Shown here: one piece after another, positions 17,184-26,942 of the stretch | Position numbering within the stretch: the first letter of the stretch is position 1 | How the letters are laid out: each line of letters begins with the position of its first letter | Assembly (NCBI RefSeq): GCF_000013885.1 | Contig: NC_007964.1 | Coordinates: forward strand, 2,528,001-2,592,000 | Direction: 5' to 3' | Source of the DNA: Nitrobacter hamburgensis X14 | Lineage (GTDB): Bacteria; Pseudomonadota; Alphaproteobacteria; Rhizobiales; Xanthobacteraceae | Length of the DNA stretch: 64,000 bases | The notes under the pieces: generated by a model | Database searches by the model: none | What the model saw: the letters and a program-made list of their open reading frames with translations, nothing else | What the model was told of the DNA's origin: nothing | Position numbers and translations under genes: made by a program

Positions 17184-18380
17184 ATGAATCTGCTCCCCGA
17201 TTCCAAGACGACGTCCAGCGGCATCCTGTTGCCAGAAACCGGTGCCGATGCGGCTTTTACGGCGGCTGCGGCAATCGGCACCCTCACCGTCGATCTCGAT
17301 GCCATCGTTGCCAACTGGCGCAAGCTCGAAAAGACCGCCGTGCCCGCCGAATGCGCCGGCGTGGTCAAGGCCGATGCCTACGGCTGCGGGGCCCGGCCCG
17401 TGGTGCGCGCACTGAGCGCAGCCGGATGCAGGACGTTTTTCGTTGCCACGCTCGACGAGGCGCGCGTCGCCCGCGCGGCCGCCCCCTCCGCCGATATCTA
17501 TGTGCTGGACGGCATCTTCCAGAATTGCGCTGACGCCTTCGCCGCGATCAATTGCCGGCCCGTGATCGGCGATCTCAACGAGCTCGCGGAATGGGACGTG
17601 TTCTGCCGCCGCACCGGCTGGGCGGGCGGCGCAGCCATCCACATCGACACCGGCATGAACCGCCTCGGCTTCACCCTCGACGAGGCGCAAGCCATCCTTC
17701 CAAGGATCGACGCCGGCGATCACGGCATCACGCTGGTGATGAGTCACCTCGCCTGCGCCGAAACCCTCAATCACCCGCTCAATGCCAGACAGGTCGCGGC
17801 TTTCCGCGAGATCGCCAGGCTGTTTTCCGGCGTTCCGGCCTCGCTGGCGAACTCGTCCGGCATTTTCCTCGGGCCGCAATATCAGTTCGACCTGGTGCGT
17901 CCGGGCGTCGCGCTCTATGGCGTCAACCCCACGCCGGAAGCCGACAACCCGATGCAGCCGGTGGTCGAGTTGAAAGCGCGGATCGTGCAGACCCGAACGA
18001 TCGACAAGGGCGAAAGCGTCGGCTACGGCGCGACCTGGACGGCGCGGCGGACGACCCGGCTTGCCATCGTCGCGACCGGATACGCCGACGGCTATTTCCG
18101 CGCCGGCGGCAGCAATGACGGTACCCGCGGCGCCGATGTCGTTGTGGCCGGAACGCGATGCCCGGTGGCGGGCCGCATTTCCATGGACCTGTTGGCGATC
18201 GACATCACCGATCTGCCGCCCAATGCGGGGGTACGGCGCGGCCATCTGGCGACGCTGATCGGCGACGGCATCACCGTGGACGAACTTGCGCACCATTTCG
18301 GCACCATCGGTTACGAAGTGCTGACCAGCCTCGGCGGCCGCTACAGGCGCATCTACAAGGGCGCGACAGCCGAGTCGTGA
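17184..18380 (+). CDS. alr: Alanine racemase
   Basis: 398-residue fold-type III PLP enzyme making D-alanine for peptidoglycan. The PLP lysine is Lys62 in GVVKADAYGCG; further family motifs are HIDTGMNRLGF, LANSSGIFL and VRPGVALYGVNP. The catalytic tyrosine region is ESVGYGATW, and RISMDLLAIDITD lies near the C-terminus. The start is ATG 17184 (MNLLPDSK); a GTG 24 bp upstream is possible. The unusually long N-terminal lead (about 30 residues before the barrel) is not explained. It follows dnaB by 81 bp. Confidence 0.94.
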   Translation: MNLLPDSKTTSSGILLPETGADAAFTAAAAIGTLTVDLDAIVANWRKLEKTAVPAECAGVVKADAYGCGARPVVRALSAAGCRTFFVATLDEARVARAAAPSADIYVLDGIFQNCADAFAAINCRPVIGDLNELAEWDVFCRRTGWAGGAAIHIDTGMNRLGFTLDEAQAILPRIDAGDHGITLVMSHLACAETLNHPLNARQVAAFREIARLFSGVPASLANSSGIFLGPQYQFDLVRPGVALYGVNPTPEADNPMQPVVELKARIVQTRTIDKGESVGYGATWTARRTTRLAIVATGYADGYFRAGGSNDGTRGADVVVAGTRCPVAGRISMDLLAIDITDLPPNAGVRRGHLATLIGDGITVDELAHHFGTIGYEVLTSLGGRYRRIYKGATAES

Positions 18381-18409
18381 ACCCCTTCTGCCGAACGTGA
18401 TCGCTGAAA

Positions 18410-19858
<1,449 letters not shown>

Positions 19859-20027
19859 AGCGGCGTGACCTCCGCGCCGGCCGCCGCTATACATTCGGCG
19901 CGGCCGCAAAGTCGACGATATGCTGCGCGAAAGGTCCTTGCGGAACGTGTCATATGACCGTCAGCTGGACCGGCGGCGAAACGCCGATTCGCGGTTTCTG
20001 GGATTTACGAGCGGACCTGACCAGCCG

Positions 20028-20663
20028 ATGCCGATAACCATCCTCGACCTCGTTCTGCTCGCCGTGATGCTGATTTCGGGCCTGCTCGCGATGATCCGCG
20101 GCTTCATGCGCGAAGTTCTGTCGATCGCCTCATGGGGCATAGCCGCACTGGCCACGCTCTACTCGTTCCAGAAGCTTCTGCCGTTCGCCAAGACCTATAT
20201 CAACAGCGAAACCCTCGCCGCTGCGGCCGTGATCGGCGGCGTATTCATCGGCACGCTGATCGTGATTTCGATCCTCACGACGCGCATTTCCGACATGGTG
20301 CTCGATTCCCGGATCGGCGCGCTCGACCGCACCCTGGGTTTCCTGTTCGGGCTGGCGCGGGGCCTGTTGATCGTCGTCGTTGCCTTCCTGTTCTTCACCT
20401 GGCTGGTTCCGGACAAGCAACGGCCGGACTGGGTCACGGGTGCGAAGTCGCTCACGGTGCTCAATTCCACCGGCGCCTGGTTGCAGTCGCTCTTGCCGGA
20501 CGATCCTGAAAACACCATCTTAAACAAACTCAAGAAGAATAAGCCCGACGAGGAGCAATCGGACACGGAACCTGCGTCCCCTGGCTCCGACGGCTATTCC
20601 AAACCTGCCCGAGACAGCCTGAAAAAGCTGATCGACGGCAAACCGGAAGGCGCAGCGAAATGA
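20028..20663 (+). CDS. cvpA: CvpA family membrane protein
   Basis: 211-residue protein with four hydrophobic helices in the first 150 residues (MPITILDLVLLAVMLISGLL..., RGFMREVLSIASWG) and a polar, charged tail. This is the CvpA layout; CvpA proteins are linked to envelope homeostasis and, in E. coli, to colicin V. Its position directly before purF is the classical cvpA-purF pairing. The start is ATG 20028; longer frames upstream have shadow-like composition. Confidence 0.9.
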   Translation: MPITILDLVLLAVMLISGLLAMIRGFMREVLSIASWGIAALATLYSFQKLLPFAKTYINSETLAAAAVIGGVFIGTLIVISILTTRISDMVLDSRIGALDRTLGFLFGLARGLLIVVVAFLFFTWLVPDKQRPDWVTGAKSLTVLNSTGAWLQSLLPDDPENTILNKLKKNKPDEEQSDTEPASPGSDGYSKPARDSLKKLIDGKPEGAAK

Positions 20664-20745
20664 GGCGAACTTCCGGGTCGAAGCACGAGTGGGGGGCGAC
20701 TTGACGTTCGCAACTTGCCTGGGTCCGGCCGAAAAGCGAGGCGCT

Positions 20746-22260
20746 ATGGACTGTCCGCAGAGCCCTTCCAGCGACACGCCCGAGTCGGAACCCGACCCGG
20801 ATTTCGGTCTCGACGGCGACACGCTTCGCGAGGAATGCGGCGTGTTCGGCATCTTCGGTCATCCCGACGCCGCCGCCATCACCGCGCTCGGCCTTCACGC
20901 TCTCCAGCATCGCGGCCAGGAAGCTGCCGGCATCGTGACCTTCGACGGCCACCGCTTCCACTCCGAACGCCGCCTCGGCCTCGTCGGCGACACCTTCTCC
21001 CGCCGCGAGGTGATCGAACGTCTCCCCGGCAGAGCGGCCATCGGCCACACCCGCTACTCCACCACCGGGGGCACCATCCTTCGCAACGTGCAGCCGCTGT
21101 TCGCCGAACTCAATGCCGGCGGCTTCGCCGTCGCCCACAACGGCAACCTCACCAACGGGCTGACGTTGCGCCGCGAACTGGTGCGCAACGGCGCCTTGAT
21201 GCAATCGACCACCGACACCGAGGCGATCCTGCATCTGGTTGCGCAGTCCAGGCGCGGCCGTTTCATCGAGCGCTATATCGAGGCGCTCCGGGCCCTCGAG
21301 GGCGCCTACGCACTGGTATCGCTGACCAACAAGAAGCTGGTCGGCGCGCGCGATCCGCGCGGCATTCGCCCCCTCGTTCTTGGCGAACTCGACGGCTGCC
21401 CGATTCTCGCGTCGGAAACCTGCGCGCTCGACATCATCGGCGCGAAGTACGTCCGCGACATTGAACCCGGCGAAGTCATCGTGTTCAATCGCAAGGACGA
21501 GGCCATCCAGACCGAAATCCACAAGCCCTTTCCGCCGATGCCGCCGCGGCCCTGCATCTTCGAATACATCTATTTCTCCCGGCCGGATTCGATCGTCGGC
21601 GGCCGCTCGGTCTACGAAGTCCGCAAGGCGTTCGGCGCGCAACTGGCCCGCGAGAGTCACGCCGAGGTCGATGTCGTGGTACCGGTGCCTGATTCCGGCG
21701 TGCCTGCCGCCCTCGGCTACAGCCAGTTTTCCGGCGTGCCGTACGAACTCGGGATCATCAGAAACCACTATGTCGGCCGCACCTTCATCCAGCCGGCCCA
21801 AAGCGTCCGCGAACTCGGCGTGCGCATGAAGCATTCGGCCAACCGCGCCGCGATTGCGGGCAAACGCATCGTCCTGATCGACGACTCGCTGGTACGCGGC
21901 ACCACCTCGAAGAAGATCGTGCGCATGATGCGCGACGCCGGCGCCACGGAGGTGCACTTCCGCCTCGCCTCGCCGCCGATCATCCATCCCGATTACTACG
22001 GCATCGACCTGCCGGACCGCAGCGGGCTATTGGCCGCGACCCATAGCCTGGAGCAGATGCGCGACATCATCGGCGCGGATTCACTGGCCTTCCTCTCGAT
22101 CGACGGCATGTACCGCGCCATGGGCGAGCCCGGACGCGACGCCGCGAACCCGAAATATTCCGACCACTGCTTCACCGGCGCCTATCCGACCACCCTTACC
22201 GACCATACCGACGTCGAACCGCAGCCGCATCAGTTGTCGCTGCTCGCGGAAGCGAGCTGA
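20746..22260 (+). CDS. purF: Amidophosphoribosyltransferase
   Basis: 504-residue enzyme for the first committed step of purine synthesis. An N-terminal Ntn glutaminase domain follows a propeptide: the nucleophile is Cys31 in REECGVFGIFG, so the first 30 residues should be removed. The C-terminal phosphoribosyltransferase domain has the PRPP loop VLIDDSLVRGTTS. CIFEYIYFSRPDS and HCFTGAYP match Cys positions of the Fe-S type enzymes, but the position before YYGID is Asp, so a full cluster is doubtful. I chose ATG 20746 behind GCGAGG; GTG 20689 is an alternative. Confidence 0.95.
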   Translation: MDCPQSPSSDTPESEPDPDFGLDGDTLREECGVFGIFGHPDAAAITALGLHALQHRGQEAAGIVTFDGHRFHSERRLGLVGDTFSRREVIERLPGRAAIGHTRYSTTGGTILRNVQPLFAELNAGGFAVAHNGNLTNGLTLRRELVRNGALMQSTTDTEAILHLVAQSRRGRFIERYIEALRALEGAYALVSLTNKKLVGARDPRGIRPLVLGELDGCPILASETCALDIIGAKYVRDIEPGEVIVFNRKDEAIQTEIHKPFPPMPPRPCIFEYIYFSRPDSIVGGRSVYEVRKAFGAQLARESHAEVDVVVPVPDSGVPAALGYSQFSGVPYELGIIRNHYVGRTFIQPAQSVRELGVRMKHSANRAAIAGKRIVLIDDSLVRGTTSKKIVRMMRDAGATEVHFRLASPPIIHPDYYGIDLPDRSGLLAATHSLEQMRDIIGADSLAFLSIDGMYRAMGEPGRDAANPKYSDHCFTGAYPTTLTDHTDVEPQPHQLSLLAEAS

Positions 22261-22302
22261 CCGAACCGCGCCGGAAAGCGGTCGAAGGCCGGGACTAGCC
22301 GG

Positions 22303-22851
22303 TCAGAGCTGCCGGATCATGAAAGCCGCCGCGTTGCTGTAGCCGCGCAGCTTCCGTGCGAGCGGAGCGTCGATGATCTCGTCGAACGTAATCTTGCGGA
22401 AGCCGTGTCGCATCCAGAAATCCACGGAGTCATTGACTGCCACCAGCGAAACGGTCGCGAGCTTTTCCTTGCTCGCTCGCGCCCGCACCAGCGCGACCGC
22501 CAGCGCCGCCGTGCCGCTGCCGCGCAATTCGGGCAGCAATGCAATGTCGTGGATGTAGTAAGTTTCCGGATCGCCGGGCAACATGCCGAGCCGTGAATTC
22601 AACGCCGGAGGATCCATGGCCCGCCACGGATGGCTGACGACATAGCCGCCAATAGTCTCACCCGCGTGGAAGACGAGGCAGCCGGCCGCATAGAGCCGGA
22701 GCCGCTCGGCGAACACCTCCGCATCCTCGGGAAAAGCTGGATGGGCTTTCTCCGCGATTGCCAGTACCGGCGGCAGGTCGGCGGTCGACATCGCCCGCCA
22801 TCGTCCTTTGGCTTCGCGAGAAAACTCGGCCATAAGGCCCTGAGACTCCAT
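22303..22851 (-). CDS. GNAT family N-acetyltransferase
   Basis: About 182 residues, with the GNAT core: YYIHDIALLPELRGSGTAAL (strand 4 and the acetyl-CoA pyrophosphate loop RxxGxA/G) and VNDSVDFWMRHGFRKI near the C-terminus. The acceptor substrate is unknown. ATG 22851 and ATG 22833 are both reasonable starts (AGGAAAGG and AGGG precede them). The frame is open much further upstream, but that part lies in a dispersed repeat and is not credible protein. It converges with purF, 42 bp away. Confidence 0.85.
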   Translation of the reverse strand: MESQGLMAEFSREAKGRWRAMSTADLPPVLAIAEKAHPAFPEDAEVFAERLRLYAAGCLVFHAGETIGGYVVSHPWRAMDPPALNSRLGMLPGDPETYYIHDIALLPELRGSGTAALAVALVRARASKEKLATVSLVAVNDSVDFWMRHGFRKITFDEIIDAPLARKLRGYSNAAAFMIRQL

Positions 22852-22860
22852 TCCTTTCCT

Positions 22861-22995
22861 AATCATAGAGCCTTTGCTTCTGATGGAATCAGAAGCAAAG
22901 GCTCTATGATTTTGATTTGACGCATTTTCTTGACGCGAACCGGTACCCGTCCTCGGGTCAAGCCCGAGGACATGCTTCGCTCGAAAACGCTCTAA
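22861..22995. repeat. Dispersed palindromic repeat, AGAGC family (best-preserved copy)
   Basis: Contains a perfect 24-bp inverted repeat around GGA (22861-22911), then TTTGATTTGACGCATTTTC, CGCGAACCGGTACCC, the stem CCTCGGG-tcaag-CCCGAGG and the end GCTCGAAAACGCTCT. It sits immediately upstream of the acetyltransferase start and probably separates that gene from its original promoter region. Confidence 0.9.
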
Positions 22996-23033
22996 TGGTC
23001 GGCGGGCGGCGTGCGTGAAGATGTAGCCCGCGT

Positions 23034-23537
23034 CTATTGCCGCATCGCGTCCGCCATATTGGACGCGGGCTGAGGTGTCGGACCTGAAACGGCTGAGGGC
23101 TCGTTCCGTTTCTTTCGGATCTGCCATAGAATTATCAGGACCGGCAGAAAAAGGGCGAGAAGAAGTCCGAAGACCACGATCCCGTAAAGGATCGCCTTCA
23201 GCGCCGACCAGACTACCAGCACCAAGTGCATAAGCGTCTTCAGGATGAGGAGCACTTCCACGTACACCATCGCCGGGTATCCCAGCGCGTACATCACCAT
23301 TCCTGCCAGTATCGACAGGGCCACTGCCGGCGCCAACACCGCCGCCAGCCTGAGGCTCATTATGGAAAAAATCTGCTCCTTGATATCCGCCAGCATCGCC
23401 TGCGCCTCCAGCTGCTCCATTGGCCGGAATCGTATCGTCGAGAGACTCGCCACACAAGGGGTCCGGGCCGGTGATCGGCGGCGCGGCAGCCGAATGATCT
23501 CATCTTCTGCGTCGAGGCCGAATTTACACCGGCGCAT
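23034..23537 (-). CDS. Hypothetical membrane protein (167 aa)
   Basis: Read from ATG 23537 behind GGGAG; ATG 23420 (MEQLEAQAMLADIK) is a shorter alternative. Two hydrophobic segments, about LAAVLAPAVALSILAGMVMYAL and ILYGIVVFGLLLALFLPVLII, flank a third weaker one, followed by a basic stop-transfer WQIRKKRNE and a polar tail. No family is recognised. The apparent small RNA gene at 23693-23815 lies upstream on the same strand but ends in its own terminator. Confidence 0.55.
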   Translation of the reverse strand: MRRCKFGLDAEDEIIRLPRRRSPARTPCVASLSTIRFRPMEQLEAQAMLADIKEQIFSIMSLRLAAVLAPAVALSILAGMVMYALGYPAMVYVEVLLILKTLMHLVLVVWSALKAILYGIVVFGLLLALFLPVLIILWQIRKKRNEPSAVSGPTPQPASNMADAMRQ

Positions 23538-23692
23538 GATCGCTCCCGGGGCCCGCCGATGCGCCACCATAGACGCGCGAACGGCAGTACATCGCTTCCA
23601 CGGCTCCAGCAGCAGATAGCAGGCGCCGACCGGAAGCAGCAAAAAGGGTCGCTCATCGCCTGGAATGATAAGGAAAGTTGAGCCCCTCCCGC

Positions 23693-23729
23693 AAAAAGCC
23701 GCGCTCTTCACCGGAGTGAACAGCGCGGC
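23693..23729 (-). terminator. Intrinsic terminator of the candidate small RNA
   Basis: Minus-strand stem GCCGCGCU / AGCGCGGC with an inner 5-bp stem UUCAC/GUGAA around loop UCCG, followed directly by five U residues. It is the most textbook rho-independent terminator noticed in the window. Confidence 0.75.
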
Positions 23730-23815
23730 GAGTCCTGGGGAACAAGGCCGGACCGAAGTCCGGCTCTTACCGGCATTCGCCGGTTACGGACGGCCTGTGA
23801 GGCCGAATTTCGGTC
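23693..23815 (-). ncRNA. Candidate small structured RNA with intrinsic terminator
   Basis: Four compact hairpins follow one another. In minus-strand order they are: CGGCC-ucaca-GGCCG (23805-23791); ACCGGC-gaau-GCCGGU (23784-23769); GCCGGAC-UUCG-GUCCGGC (23764-23747), which carries the extra-stable cUUCGg tetraloop only on this strand; and a long stem, 8 bp plus 5 bp around UCCG (23729-23698), followed at once by UUUUU (23697-23693). The last is an intrinsic terminator. An AT-rich block (23816-23880) precedes it. No credible reading frame spans it. The tetraloop and U-tract agree on strand. The 5' end is a guess, and no known RNA family is recognised. Confidence 0.6.
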
Positions 23816-23880
23816 GTAATATATGCACATATATATCGCAATACCAGAAGTTAGCATAGCCGATTTTGCACGATTAGGGA
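23816..23880 (-). promoter_or_regulatory. AT-rich block with interrupted palindrome
   Basis: ATATATG-ca-CATATAT (23819-23834) lies in the most AT-rich stretch of the neighbourhood, just upstream of the candidate small RNA on the minus strand. It could contain its promoter or an operator; no unambiguous -35/-10 pair was identified. The rest of the gap to 24131 shows nothing further except the ribosome-binding site of the next gene. Confidence 0.35.
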
Positions 23881-24131
23881 CATCCCGAGCCAACCGCCGA
23901 GCAGCCTGAGAGCATATGGCGTCGCGCCGGGCTCGATTATCGGAGGCGAACCCGAGACCTGCGCCGCACGGTTAACCTTCAATTAACCAGAATCCGGCGA
24001 CGCTTTCTCTCTCGGCCTGAAGCCTCGTTCCTCCGCTGCTGCGCCGGTGTCAGTGGATGAGCGGCGTTCCGGCTCTCTCGTTCTTTATCGCGGCTCAAAA
24101 GCAGCCGCCGCAGGGGTGAGGAGGTATTTCG

Positions 24132-24434
24132 ATGGCGGACAGCGACAGCACCATCGCCTGGCACCGTGCCCGGCTGAAAAAGCATCGCGACGTCCTGCGC
24201 GACATGGAGGTTCGCCGTTTCCGTTTCGGCGAGACGGCGGAGCCGCAAGCGCGCGCCGAGAAGCAACGGGTGGTGGCCGATCTGCGGCGCAAGATCACCG
24301 CCTCCGAGCGCGTCATCGGCGCTTACGAGAAGCGCACCCGGCGTCCGCTGACGACGGACGTCCGCAGCCTCGCCAGCGTTCATTGGGGCAACTGGAACAG
24401 CGCACCCTGCAACGGGGAGCCGGCGGGAGACTGA
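24132..24434 (+). CDS. Hypothetical protein (100 aa), charged and helical
   Basis: Begins MADSDSTIAWHRARLKKH behind an excellent ribosome-binding site (GAGGAGG, 8 nt before ATG). The first 70 residues are rich in Arg, Lys and Glu and probably form a coiled coil (KHRDVLRDMEVRRFRF, EKQRVVADLRRKITASERVI). The C-terminus is VHWGNWNSAPCNGEPAGD. No family name is recognised, but the RBS and composition support a real cytoplasmic gene. It is followed by a repeat. Confidence 0.7.
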   Translation: MADSDSTIAWHRARLKKHRDVLRDMEVRRFRFGETAEPQARAEKQRVVADLRRKITASERVIGAYEKRTRRPLTTDVRSLASVHWGNWNSAPCNGEPAGD

Positions 24435-24473
24435 CCGGCCAGCGGCACGACCTGCTGATTCTGAGACGGCTCG

Positions 24474-24573
24474 CCAGAGTCTGATTCAACTGCGTTGCAT
24501 CAGACTCTGGTCTTATCCTTTTGATTGAGCATGATCTTATCCGAAAACCGGTTTCCACTTTTCAGGATCATGC
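24474..24573. repeat. Dispersed repeat, GATCTTATCCGAAAACCGG family, copy 1
   Basis: A perfect 12-bp hairpin CCAGAGTCTGAT / ATCAGACTCTGG (24474-24510), then GAGCATGATCTTATCCGAAA, ACCGGTTTCCACTTTT and GGATCATGC. A second, shortened copy is at 58757-58800. The block order (terminal hairpin plus GGTTTCCAC core) is related to, but distinct from, the AGAGC family. Confidence 0.8.
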
Positions 24574-24720
24574 GCTTACGGCGAGGTGTTTGGAACAGCG
24601 CTGTGAAGGACCTGCTCTGGTCGGTACCGCGGCAAGCCTGACGAAACGGCGTATCCGCAGCGGCGACATTTGTTACGAAATTACGTATAACTAATTGATA
24701 ACTACCAGTTTTCCGCCGAT

Positions 24721-25788
24721 ATGCATCTGCTCGAAACTTTCCCGACCGTCATCGGCGCCGCGGCCATCGCGCCTGCGCTGCTGCTGCTTTGGCTAGTGAT
24801 CGCTGCGAACGAACGGCCAGGACCACCTGCGATGGTCTGGGCGGCATTCGTGCTCGGCGCCGTCAGCATATCGCTGCTCGGATTTGCCCGCGCGCCGTTC
24901 GCGCCGATGCTGAACGTGCCGGAGCCGCCGTGGCTTGCGTTGATGTTGCAGTCGGTTTTCGGCATCGCCGCGCCCGAGGAACTGGTGAAGATCGCCGCCA
25001 TCGCCGCGGTCACCGCAATGCGCCGCAAGTCCTCCGACCCCATGGATGCCGTGGTGTACGGCGCCGCCGCCGGGCTCGGCTTCGCGGCTTATGAAAACCT
25101 CGCCTACCTGGTGCAGCATGCCGACATCTGGCGTTCGCTCGCGGTGCTGCGCAGCGTGCTCACCGTTCCTTTCCATGGCGCGCTGGGCGTTATCGCCGGC
25201 GCCTACATCGCGATCGCGCGTTCGGGCACCGCGCTCGGCGCGCACCGCCATGCCCGTGACTGGGCGCGCATCCGCAATCGCGTGGCGATCTTCGCCGTTC
25301 CCATCGCGCTCCATGCGAGTTTCGACGCGCCTCTGCTCGCGCTGCAACAGCATCCAGATCTGAACGGGTCCAGCGCCTTCCTGCTGGAAGCGGCCGCCAT
25401 GCTGGTCGGATTCGGCGCCATCCTGTTCGCGGCCTATCTGGTTCGCCGTGTCGGTGCACACCACGCCCCTCGCAGCGAGACCTCGCGCGAGCGCCTCCGC
25501 AACCTGCGCGGCATGTGGGCGCTGCTGCTCGCCGGCGGCGGCGCGAGTTTCCTCGGCGCGGCCTTCATTCTGTCCTCGATCGATCGCTGGATCACCGATG
25601 CCGACAAACACATCGCGACCTATCTCGTCCCGGTCGGAATTGTCGCGATCGTGATCGGGATCTGGCTCCTGGTGATGACGTCAGCCGTCTACGTGCTCGG
25701 GCGCAACCGCCTGCAAATGACCGGGACGAGCCCCGTCTTCGATCCCGATCAGGACGGTCCCCCCACGGGTTCCGAAAAACGACATTAG
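24721..25788 (+). CDS. PrsW-like intramembrane protease family protein
   Basis: 355-residue multipass membrane protein. The conserved PrsW (M82-type) signatures are present: EE at 86-87 plus Lys90 in APEELVKI, GLGFAAYENLAYL, PFHGALGVIAGAYI and HASFDAPLL. Bacillus PrsW performs site-1 cleavage of the anti-sigma factor RsiW; here no sigma/anti-sigma pair is adjacent, so the target is unknown. After about residue 215 an extra Arg-rich segment and two more helices follow. Apparently monocistronic; it begins about 150 bp after a dispersed repeat. Confidence 0.85.
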   Translation: MHLLETFPTVIGAAAIAPALLLLWLVIAANERPGPPAMVWAAFVLGAVSISLLGFARAPFAPMLNVPEPPWLALMLQSVFGIAAPEELVKIAAIAAVTAMRRKSSDPMDAVVYGAAAGLGFAAYENLAYLVQHADIWRSLAVLRSVLTVPFHGALGVIAGAYIAIARSGTALGAHRHARDWARIRNRVAIFAVPIALHASFDAPLLALQQHPDLNGSSAFLLEAAAMLVGFGAILFAAYLVRRVGAHHAPRSETSRERLRNLRGMWALLLAGGGASFLGAAFILSSIDRWITDADKHIATYLVPVGIVAIVIGIWLLVMTSAVYVLGRNRLQMTGTSPVFDPDQDGPPTGSEKRH

Positions 25789-25866
25789 TCCTGCCACTTT
25801 TGGCGGCGTCGCGCGTTAGGCTCCTGCGAGCGAGACCCGCAGTTCACGCTTTATGGAGCCCGGCCA

Positions 25867-26448
25867 ATGACAACCCCTTCACAAGATCTCGACCGCCTTC
25901 AGTTGAAAGTGAGCACCGAAGTCCGCAAGCATTGGAAGGCTTTCCTGTTCGAAGGTATCGTGCTGGTCATCCTCGGTCTTGCCGCGATGATCGTGCCGCC
26001 GCTGGCAAGCTTTGCCGTCACGATCTTCCTCGGCTGGCTGTTTCTCGTCGGCGGCGGCGCCGGGCTCATCGGCACCTTCTGGGCGCGCCAGACGCCCGGC
26101 TTCTGGTGGTCGCTGCTCTCGGCCGCGCTCGCGCTGATCCTCGGCATCGTGCTGCTGATGCGGCCGGCCCAAGCCACGCTGACGCTGACCATCGTGGTCA
26201 GCGCCTACTTCCTCGCCGAGGGCGTCGTCAGCATCATGTACGCTCTGGAGCACCGCCGCGAGCTCACTCAGCGGTGGGGCTGGATGCTGACAGCGGGATT
26301 CATGGACATCATCATCGCCGGCATCATCGTCGCCGGGCTGCCGGGATCGGCGGTCTGGGCCATCGGCCTTCTGGTCGGCATCAACCTGCTGTTTGGCGGC
26401 ACCGCCTTGATCGTGATGGCGCTGGCGGCGCGCAACAACGCAGATTAG
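25867..26448 (+). CDS. HdeD-like membrane protein (DUF308 family)
   Basis: 193-residue protein with a polar N-terminus and six hydrophobic helices in three pairs (for example EGIVLVILGLAAMIVPPLAS, WWSLLSAALALILGIVLLMRP), the DUF308/HdeD pattern. E. coli HdeD is associated with acid resistance. It starts at ATG 25867, 79 bp after the PrsW-like gene. Its TAG stop touches the first bases of a dispersed repeat. Confidence 0.85.
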   Translation: MTTPSQDLDRLQLKVSTEVRKHWKAFLFEGIVLVILGLAAMIVPPLASFAVTIFLGWLFLVGGGAGLIGTFWARQTPGFWWSLLSAALALILGIVLLMRPAQATLTLTIVVSAYFLAEGVVSIMYALEHRRELTQRWGWMLTAGFMDIIIAGIIVAGLPGSAVWAIGLLVGINLLFGGTALIVMALAARNNAD

Positions 26449-26576
26449 AGAGTTTTCGAGCAAAGCATGTCCCCGGGCCTGACCCGGGGATGAATTCCGG
26501 TTCGCATGAAGAAACGCGTCAAATCAAAATCATGGAGCCCCCGCTTCTGATTCCGTCAGAAGCGGAATGGCTCTGG
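26449..26576. repeat. Dispersed palindromic repeat, AGAGC family
   Basis: GTTTTCGAGCAAAGCATGTC, stem CCCCGGG-cctga-CCCGGGG, CGGTTCGCATGAAGAAACGCG, TCAAATCAAAATCATGGAGC and hairpin CGCTTCTGAT-tccg-TCAGAAGCG. It fills the gap between the HdeD-like gene and the small secreted protein gene, whose stop codon adjoins it. Confidence 0.85.
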
Positions 26577-26843
26577 TCAGCAGCCCCGGCAGATGCTCTT
26601 GATCTTGCGGTCGAGAGCGGCATCCGCCGGATCAATCTGATCCGGATTCCCGGCCTTGGTGCTTTCCGCTGGAACGTCGCTCAGGCGCGGCTGGCGGTGA
26701 CCGACCGGCGCTTCGGTGATGTAAGGCGAGGATTTGGCAGCACCCGGATCGTATGATCCGCCTGTCGTTGTTTTATGCTGCGCCAGCGCCGCGGGCACGC
26801 CGATCAAAGCCATAGAAACCGCGATCGCAATGGTCTTGCTCAT
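26577..26843 (-). CDS. Small secreted hypothetical protein (88 aa)
   Basis: Starts MSKTIAIAVSMALIGVPAALAQ: a typical Sec signal peptide with cleavage after ALA, leaving a mature chain of about 67 residues. The mature part is polar (SYDPGAAKSSPYITEAPVGH) and ends KIKSICRGC with two Cys three residues apart (CRGC). The final codons abut the repeat. No family is recognised; probably periplasmic. Confidence 0.65.
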   Translation of the reverse strand: MSKTIAIAVSMALIGVPAALAQHKTTTGGSYDPGAAKSSPYITEAPVGHRQPRLSDVPAESTKAGNPDQIDPADAALDRKIKSICRGC

Positions 26844-26942
26844 TTCGCTGCTCCAACTCCGCAAATGGTATTGTCGAGAACGTTCCGGAATCTGCAACGT
26901 TCCGCGATTGCGCCTGCCGCCTCCCCGACCGCACCGATCCGT

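Noticed and set aside
22852..23457. In-frame N-terminal extension of the acetyltransferase to 384 residues
   Set aside because: The extra part runs through a dispersed palindromic repeat and antisense to the membrane-protein gene; composition is not protein-like and GNAT length fits the short form.
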